Assembly: GCA_902764345.1 (NCBI GenBank)
Contig: CACWVT010000016.1
Coordinates: 8,856-44,611 of the forward strand
Direction: 5' to 3'
Source of the DNA: an uncultured Ruminobacter sp.
GTDB taxonomy: Bacteria; Pseudomonadota; Gammaproteobacteria; Enterobacterales; Succinivibrionaceae
Length of the DNA stretch: 35,756 nt
Under the pieces are notes generated by a model. The model was given only the letters and a program-made list of their open reading frames with translations, was not told the DNA's origin and did no database searches. A program made the translations under genes and the position numbers. This document shows, one piece after another, positions 30,361-35,756 of this stretch. Within the stretch, counting starts at the first letter, position 1. Each line of letters opens with the position of its first letter.

Positions 30361-33028
30361 ATTCATGAAGGTTATGCGGAGTCGCATCAGCGAGGCGGCT
30401 CCGTCGGGTTGCGTCATTGACGCATTTTCTGTCATCCTTTCAAAAGGCGTTGCCCTGACTGCCGTTTTGTTTCAGTCCATTCTTATGATTCCCGTGCTGC
30501 ACGTTATGATGACGTCTTCCGTGCATGCGGAGGAGAATATCGGAGGTTCCCATGCGGATTTTGCCCGAGGACTGCGGGAGGATTCCGTAAGGACTGTTTT
30601 TGAGAATCGGTATTCGAATGAAACTATGACTGAGCTGTCTCAGAAAAGGAACCTGTCAGCGGACGGTGTCATAAACGCCGGTGTTTCGGATGCCGTGTTA
30701 AGTGCCGGGGTTGCGCTAAGCGCTGGCAGAAACGCCGTTCCGGCTGATTCGGATGAAAATCAGAATAACACGGACGTAAGCCGCTGCACCCTGGCGGAAA
30801 TTCTTGCTTCGCCATCAGTGGGACGCATAAGATGTCCGGATACGGAATATTCTTCCTCAGACTCCCGCAATGATGACGGATCTCACGATTATGATGCCGC
30901 TTTGGTTTTACCTGAAAAGGAAATGTCCGGACACTGTCTCCTTGTCCATGATTTCAGGGCGGTAAGGCCCGTGGGCTTTGGTGACGGCATTGATTTTTCC
31001 GAGTGCGGGACAGACCGGACAACGTTCGGAGCCGGCGGTACGGCTACCGGCTGTACCGAGTTCTGGCTGGGTAACAGGAAGGACAATTCGCTTGTCGGAA
31101 ACTGCACGGTGTTTGAGAATGAGATAAGTATTGAAGTGGAGAAGCCTGAAGCCGTTAAAGCCCTGATTCTCGATACCGTACACTATGATGACTATATCCG
31201 TCTTCTTATAAGCGTTGACGGTTCCCCGTGGCGTAAGGTGCTGAATCTTCCGGGAAACGAGTTCCCGCCGGAAACGCCGGGCAGGTGTGAGCTTGGAAAA
31301 AGCGGATTTGAGCGAAGGGAAACTGATCTGTGGCCCCTGATTTCCGAAATGAAGGAGGACAGTCTTGCCGGTGAGGAGGATAGCGGCAGTCGCGGCTTTA
31401 CCCTTAAACTGAAACAGATGGTATCGGTAACGGGAGCCGGAGAAGGATACATGAATTTCAGACTCCTCTATGACGGCAGAAAGCTTATTGAAAAAGACAG
31501 CTGGATGAACAGGGAATGTCTCAAAACTCTGCAGACGGATTCCGACACCATTCTGCGGACGGAATGTCTTCAGCGGTTTTCGTCTGATGGCGGTTCATCC
31601 GTGACTGACGGCGCCTGCATCAGAAGAAATGCCGTAATGATATGCCCGGATTTTTTTGAGAAAACTTCCCTCTTTGCTGGCATGTCACTTCATGAGCCTT
31701 ATTCTGATGCCGTATGGGACTTCTGGGACCCTTTATGCATGCGGCTTGACGTATGGGCCGAGTCTGCTGACTCCGCTGACGTTCACCGAAATGAGGTTCC
31801 GTCTTCTGCAGCGGACGGTGATGAGGCTGAAAACAACGGGTTTTTACCGCCTCGGAAGCCGGAACGGCTTCGCGGTTATTTTTCCGCAGACCTTGGAAAC
31901 GCCGTTTCAGCCGGAACCTTTTCGGATGGCACTGAAGCATCGGGGATACTGCAGGATCTCGGAACGGAACTTCCTGAGGCTTATGCGGAAACTGAGTCTC
32001 TCAGCGTCGGAACGGGTCCTCAGGATGCTGTGGTGGCTCTTCAGGCCCTCCAGTACATGCAGAATGACATTTCGTGCACCGGTGATTCGGATTCAGGACG
32101 TTCCTGCAGAATATTCAGGGGCACCGAAAATTCCTGCAGAAAGGGGTATTTCGGAAGGATGGACTGCTGTCATGCACCGAATACGTCCGATGTCGGAACC
32201 TATATCCGCCTTACCTCATACATGGTGGCGCTGAATACCGCAAGGGCATCGCTTGAAAATGTCGTGTCCTCTCCCGGCTCCTGGGAAAATTACGGACTTC
32301 TGGGAAATTCACAGGGACTGGTATCAGGAACTGCCGACAGTATTTTAGGCAGTGTAATGGACACTGCCTCGGAGCAGGCAACGCGTGAATTCATGCAGGC
32401 ACTGACGGCAAAGCTTGCGGAGCTTGTGGAACAGACAATGGGAGAGGCGGCAAGGGAGGCACTGTTTACTGAGACGGTCAGTGCTGAGGGCATCAGCATG
32501 GTGGAAATGAATCCCGCGATAGCAGGCACCATGCAGGGGGTGATGGCTGCATACGTTGCCTATCAGACGTATAAAACACTTGAGGAGATTGCCACCTCAT
32601 GCCGTCCGGGTGAGATTGAGACTTCCGTAAAGCTGAAGCTTGATTCATGCGTGCATACGGGCAGAAGCTGCAGGGAAAAGGTTCTCGGTAAATGCGTGCT
32701 TCATGAGGAGCATTACTGCTGCTTCAGTTCTCCTCTTGCAAGAATCATTATGGAGCAGGTTCCGGCAGATCCCGGTAACGGTTCGGAAGGGATATGCTCC
32801 GGCATGCCGCTGTCAATGATGTCAGAACTCGATTTCTCCGGCATTGACCTTTCGGAATGGCTCAGGTACGTTGAAGACACCGGAATTGCCGACGTCGGCA
32901 GAATGTCAGTTGACGGGCTGACCGGAGACGGGAACATACTCAATACAGGTGGTCGGATGAATGTTGCGGAAAGAACCTTAGAACGTCTTGGATATAGGAG
33001 GAAAACGCATGATAAACAACAAAAATAA
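30332..33028 (+). CDS. traN: TraN-family mating pair stabilisation protein
   Basis: TraN is a large cysteine-rich outer-membrane protein that contacts the recipient cell during F-type conjugation. Here AAGGGAAG precedes the ATG. The first ~66 residues contain a long charged lead-in and then a signal sequence (ALTAVLFQSILMIPVLHVMMTSSVHA). The mature part is rich in Cys, including GHCLLVHDF, CTEFWLGNRKDNSLVGNC and CRKGYFGRMDCC. Near residues 757-810 it has the family hallmark: CVHTGRSCREKVLGKCVLHEEHYCCFSSPLARIIMEQ, and then DFSGIDLSEW. The length of 898 aa is close to the long TraN proteins of SXT-like elements. It stands alone, ~18 kb from traG and ~30 kb from traU, with no other tra gene beside it. 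Confidence 0.88.
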   Translation: MLLPAAVSDIFMKVMRSRISEAAPSGCVIDAFSVILSKGVALTAVLFQSILMIPVLHVMMTSSVHAEENIGGSHADFARGLREDSVRTVFENRYSNETMTELSQKRNLSADGVINAGVSDAVLSAGVALSAGRNAVPADSDENQNNTDVSRCTLAEILASPSVGRIRCPDTEYSSSDSRNDDGSHDYDAALVLPEKEMSGHCLLVHDFRAVRPVGFGDGIDFSECGTDRTTFGAGGTATGCTEFWLGNRKDNSLVGNCTVFENEISIEVEKPEAVKALILDTVHYDDYIRLLISVDGSPWRKVLNLPGNEFPPETPGRCELGKSGFERRETDLWPLISEMKEDSLAGEEDSGSRGFTLKLKQMVSVTGAGEGYMNFRLLYDGRKLIEKDSWMNRECLKTLQTDSDTILRTECLQRFSSDGGSSVTDGACIRRNAVMICPDFFEKTSLFAGMSLHEPYSDAVWDFWDPLCMRLDVWAESADSADVHRNEVPSSAADGDEAENNGFLPPRKPERLRGYFSADLGNAVSAGTFSDGTEASGILQDLGTELPEAYAETESLSVGTGPQDAVVALQALQYMQNDISCTGDSDSGRSCRIFRGTENSCRKGYFGRMDCCHAPNTSDVGTYIRLTSYMVALNTARASLENVVSSPGSWENYGLLGNSQGLVSGTADSILGSVMDTASEQATREFMQALTAKLAELVEQTMGEAAREALFTETVSAEGISMVEMNPAIAGTMQGVMAAYVAYQTYKTLEEIATSCRPGEIETSVKLKLDSCVHTGRSCREKVLGKCVLHEEHYCCFSSPLARIIMEQVPADPGNGSEGICSGMPLSMMSELDFSGIDLSEWLRYVEDTGIADVGRMSVDGLTGDGNILNTGGRMNVAERTLERLGYRRKTHDKQQK

Positions 33029-33427
33029 CAAAAAGTATGTTTACGTACGAAAAAGTGCCGTACATGCGGATTTCTGCCTATGTGTCCGAAGAAAAAATGT
33101 ACGTTTTGGCGATTTTTTGTAAGCCATAGATGTTAAATCGTGTGAGATTTTTGCTAATAATGTCCATTCGTGTTGCTAAATATGTTAGCTGTATTCATAA
33201 TTAACCATTATAAAATTATAAATGCTGGTACAAAAATGTTCCGGTACTTAAAATAAATATATAAGCCGTGTTTGTTGTTTAAGGGCTTGGCCGTCTGTCT
33301 GTGGAGGTTGTAGAGGACTGTCGGCATATCTGGTACGGGATGATACGGATAATATTACATTATTGTGAAATAACAGGTTTAATGTGCGGACGGATTTTAT
33401 CCTGTCCGTTATGGGGAAAGAAGATAT
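33029..33427. other. AT-rich spacer between traN and the zinc-ribbon gene
   Basis: About 400 bases, with several GTAC-containing near-repeats in 33040-33105 (TACGTACG, CCGTACATG, ATGTACG), no clean terminator after traN, and the promoter candidate of the zinc-ribbon gene at 33173-33201. No credible gene. Confidence 0.4.
33173..33201 (+). promoter_or_regulatory. Candidate promoter for the zinc-ribbon gene
   Basis: TTGCTA (33173-33178), 17-base spacer, CATAAT (33196-33201). The leader would be about 220 bases. Confidence 0.4.
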
Positions 33428-34879
33428 ATGAGATGTCAGGTATGTAACGCCGAGTTGGACGATGATGTTGTGTTCTGTGAGAAATGCGGCGCAAGAATTT
33501 CCAAGGACAACAGCATTGCCAGCAAGCTTCATTTTTCTAAGAACAGGCCGGCTGCGGATAATCAGAATTCATCAGGTGGCTTCTACAGCAGTACCAACAA
33601 GGGTAAGAGCACCGATGCCAATAACAGCGTTGTATTCGATGCAAAGACAACTGAAGAGGATGTCGCCCACATCGTAATTGACAAGTCTGAAATTCCGGAA
33701 AAGAAGCCGGAGTCAGCTTCCGATAATGAATCCGTCATCGCTGCCGCTACAGCAGCCTCCGTATCTTCTTCACCGGTATCATCAGTCAAGGATGATGTCT
33801 CCGAAGGAAGTATTGACCTTACTGATTCAGGTAGCGGTGAATTTGACCTTTCTGCAGGCGGAGAACTGGATCTGTCATCAGAAAGTGAGGTAGATCTTTC
33901 CGTATCCTCATCAACCGATGATTCCCTGGATTTCTCATCATCCGCGTCAACCGATGATTCTCTGGATCTTTCAGTGAACGCATCAGCTGATGATTCTCTT
34001 GATTTAACCGAGGAAGTAAAACCGGCTAAACCGGCTGTCTCTCAGCCTAAGCCTGTTTCCGAGCCTAATGTCGCACCTGCGTCAGGTATTGCCGCAATGA
34101 TACAGAAGGCAATGGACAATGCGGGCGATACATCATCACAGGTACCTGAATCTGCTTCGGCGGAAGTTGTGGATCTGGCCGGAGAAAATGTATCTGAACC
34201 TGTTTCTGAAGCTCCTGAAGCTGTTGAAGCAGCTTCATCCGAACCTGCAGAGACAACTGTACCCGCAGCATCAGAACAGGAGCAGTCATCAGAATCTGAT
34301 GAAGAAGCTGATGAGATGGAAATCAGCGGTACTTTCGAATACAATGCAGGTGTTGCCGATAAGAAGATTGTTGCTTTTGCCGCAGCTGCATTCGGTGCAA
34401 TAGCGTGCCTTCTCCTGAGTGTTCTTGTCGAGGATATCGCCAGATTTATGCTGTGTGTTCTCGGTGCCGCAGCTTTCGGCTATGCCTTTTATATAACCCC
34501 ACAGGTTCACAGATCAGTGAAGAATGCCCTTATCAAGGGTGAAGGTTATTTCTTCATTGACTACATCAATGAAATTAAGAAACAGATGAAGGCAGGTATT
34601 ATTCCGGTCGCAGCAGGTCTTTTCATTGCGCTGCTTACTCTGTTCCCGATGTTTGAGGGCTTTGAAAAGTACATGTTCTGGCTTGCTCTTTTCATAATGA
34701 CCATGGGTATCTGCATCGGTGTCGGCTGTGCCGCCAGACTGCTGGTTGTCCGTAACGTATTCAACATTCTGGCTCAGGGACAGAAGTCCAAGCAGAATTA
34801 CTCAGAATACATTACCTACGGTGTAAGTGGCCTGTTTGTGGTATCCATTGTGGTCTATGCCGTATTCCTTGTCAGCTAA
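33428..34879 (+). CDS. Zinc-ribbon, acidic-repeat, multi-pass membrane protein
   Basis: The N-terminus is a zinc ribbon with C3-x2-C6 and C17-x2-C20 (MRCQVCNAELDDDVVFCEKCG). Residues about 22-300 are disordered and rich in Ser, Asp, Glu, Ala and Pro. They contain E/D-x-D-L-S motifs and three tandem 12-residue units of the form S-T-D-D-S-L-D-L/F-S. From about 320 on, four or five membrane helices follow (AAFGAIACLLLSVLVEDI; MLCVLGAAAFGYAFYI; IPVAAGLFIALLTLFPMF; FWLALFIMTMGICIGVGCA; YGVSGLFVVSIVVYAVFLV). The zinc ribbon and linker would lie in the cytoplasm. The overall plan resembles 'zinc-ribbon domain-containing' inner-membrane proteins of unknown function. Codon use is that of a well-expressed chromosomal gene. 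Confidence 0.8.
   Translation: MRCQVCNAELDDDVVFCEKCGARISKDNSIASKLHFSKNRPAADNQNSSGGFYSSTNKGKSTDANNSVVFDAKTTEEDVAHIVIDKSEIPEKKPESASDNESVIAAATAASVSSSPVSSVKDDVSEGSIDLTDSGSGEFDLSAGGELDLSSESEVDLSVSSSTDDSLDFSSSASTDDSLDLSVNASADDSLDLTEEVKPAKPAVSQPKPVSEPNVAPASGIAAMIQKAMDNAGDTSSQVPESASAEVVDLAGENVSEPVSEAPEAVEAASSEPAETTVPAASEQEQSSESDEEADEMEISGTFEYNAGVADKKIVAFAAAAFGAIACLLLSVLVEDIARFMLCVLGAAAFGYAFYITPQVHRSVKNALIKGEGYFFIDYINEIKKQMKAGIIPVAAGLFIALLTLFPMFEGFEKYMFWLALFIMTMGICIGVGCAARLLVVRNVFNILAQGQKSKQNYSEYITYGVSGLFVVSIVVYAVFLVS
33911..34018 (+). repeat. Three 36-bp tandem repeats in the zinc-ribbon gene
   Basis: Units at 33911-33946, 33947-33982 and 33983-34018 all encode S-T/A-D-D-S-L-D-(F/L)-x4. Units 1 and 2 share TCAACCGATGATTC at their starts. 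Upstream, degenerate E-x-D-L-S units (from about 33825) suggest the array grew by slippage or unequal exchange. Confidence 0.85.
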
Positions 34880-34907
34880 GTCCTGCTGCTTAAGGAAATA
34901 ATTCAGC

Positions 34908-34950
34908 AATCTCCGGTTTTCTTCAGCGGAACCGGAGATTTCTTTTTTTT
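34908..34950 (+). terminator. Rho-independent terminator of the zinc-ribbon gene
   Basis: AATCTCCGGTT (34908-34918) pairs with AACCGGAGATT (34930-34940) and is followed by TC and eight T residues. Confidence 0.95.
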
Positions 34951-35357
34951 GGCCAGGACGTTGGAGCGGTTTTCCGTGAACACTTTTTCCGTTTGGTCTA
35001 TTTATGTACAGCTTTCCTGAGCTGTGTGTCATTATGCTTTCTGAATACATGATATAATTCATGAAAAGCTTTCCTCAGAAGGCGTTTGCGGGTTTGCATA
35101 CGCTTTCTGACCGTCTGATTTCACGGCTGTCGTGCCATGGCTGAGAAGTGCGGTATCCGCACCTCAGCTGAAGGATAATCAGTGACGTGTTAAATAATAA
35201 TTATAAAGCTCAATCGTGTCCGTTTTCTTTCCTGACGCATTATTTTGTTGCTCCGTCGGTTTTGGGATCTCAGCACGGAAAAGAGCAGAACATAAAAGAT
35301 AACAGAAACGTTCGTATCGGTAATAACGGATTTTAGAGATTTGTATTTGAGGTTTGT
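34951..35357. other. Leader region of the NADH dehydrogenase gene
   Basis: About 400 bases. They contain ACAGCT-TTCCTG-AGCTGT (35008-35025), a TATAAT at 35053-35058 without a good -35 box, and a stem CTGAG-AA-GTGCGG / CCGCAC-CTCAG (35141-35167, loop TAT). The last could be a leader structure or the end of a small RNA. No protein gene is convincing. Confidence 0.4.
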
Positions 35358-35756
35358 ATGAGTTTTAACATAGAACGTAATGATAAAAAAAGAGTGGTTA
35401 TAATCGGAGGCGGTTTCGGTGGCCTCAGAGTTGCTCAGGGGCTCAGAAAGTCCAATTTTCAGGTGATTCTCGTTGATAAGAATAATTATCACCAGTTTCC
35501 GCCTCTTATCTATCAGATTGCCACGGCAGGTCTGAATCCAAGCTCCATATCATTTCCGTTCCGTAAGCTCTTTGAGGACAGAAAGGATTACTACTTCCGC
35601 ATGGCTGAGCTGACATGCATCTATCCTGAAAACAATTATATTCAGACTTCAATAGGTAAGATTGATTACGACTATCTTATTCTGGCTAACGGTACCAAAA
35701 ACAATTTCTTTAACAACGGCAACGTTGAGGAATGGGCCATTCCAATGAAGACTGTT
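35358..35756 (+). CDS. ndh: Type II NADH:quinone dehydrogenase, 5' part
   Basis: GAGG precedes the ATG at 35358, and 133 codons are visible before the window ends. The FAD-binding Rossmann motif is VVIIGGGFGGLRVAQGL (about 13-29), with the following acidic position in LVDKNNYHQF. The stretch PPLIYQIATAGLNPSSISFPFRKLF is characteristic of NDH-2, and DYDYLILANGTKNNFF matches the second FAD contact. NDH-2 passes electrons from NADH to quinone at the membrane without pumping protons. The C-terminal membrane-anchoring part lies outside the window. Confidence 0.85.
   Translation, partial: MSFNIERNDKKRVVIIGGGFGGLRVAQGLRKSNFQVILVDKNNYHQFPPLIYQIATAGLNPSSISFPFRKLFEDRKDYYFRMAELTCIYPENNYIQTSIGKIDYDYLILANGTKNNFFNNGNVEEWAIPMKTV

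Noticed and set aside
1-35756. CRISPR array or integrase/transposase gene
   Set aside because: No regularly spaced direct repeats and no recombinase motifs were found in any long frame, despite the presence of conjugation genes.

Overview
The window looks like a chromosomal segment of a gammaproteobacterium. The housekeeping proteins (AroG, SerA at exactly 410 residues, RlhA, TusE, Cmk, Tag, YmdB) are close to enterobacterial ones in length and motifs. A Succinivibrionaceae/Aeromonadales-type host would fit, but that is inference.

1-12.3 kb is a conjugation block of the F-type (MPF-F) family. Two tandem, probably paralogous, one-pass membrane proteins read rightward at the left edge. A leftward operon follows, in transcription order traC (ATPase), an S26 peptidase of the TrhF/TraF type, a TraW/TrbC-type pilus assembly protein and traU. 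A ~600 b divergent intergenic region with several perfect inverted repeats (candidate oriT/operators) separates it from a rightward pair: a MobH-family relaxase (TraI) and TraG. TraD, TraA, TraB, TraK, TraE, TraL, TraV and TraH are not in the window.

12.5-29.8 kb is mostly housekeeping: a small two-TM protein, tusE and cmk (leftward), a secreted von Willebrand A-domain protein, three identical tRNA-Ser(UGA) genes each with its own near-identical promoter, an orphan 538-residue protein lying between two of these tRNAs, a purine permease, rlhA, an MsbA-like ABC exporter, then rightward aroG, serA, and a tag - ymdB - flavin reductase cluster. Strong rho-independent terminators separate most units.

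30.3-33.0 kb carries a complete traN, a conjugation gene normally found just downstream of traU, here about 30 kb away and separated from the other tra genes by ~18 kb of chromosomal genes. 33.4-35.8 kb holds a zinc-ribbon membrane protein with acidic tandem repeats and the 5' end of a type II NADH dehydrogenase.

The most notable signals are the split conjugation machinery, the tRNA-Ser triplet with its orphan gene, and the aroG upstream region (an inverted repeat bracketing the -35 box and a possible Phe/Tyr-containing leader peptide). I found no CRISPR array, no transposase or integrase gene, and no clear-cut defence system.
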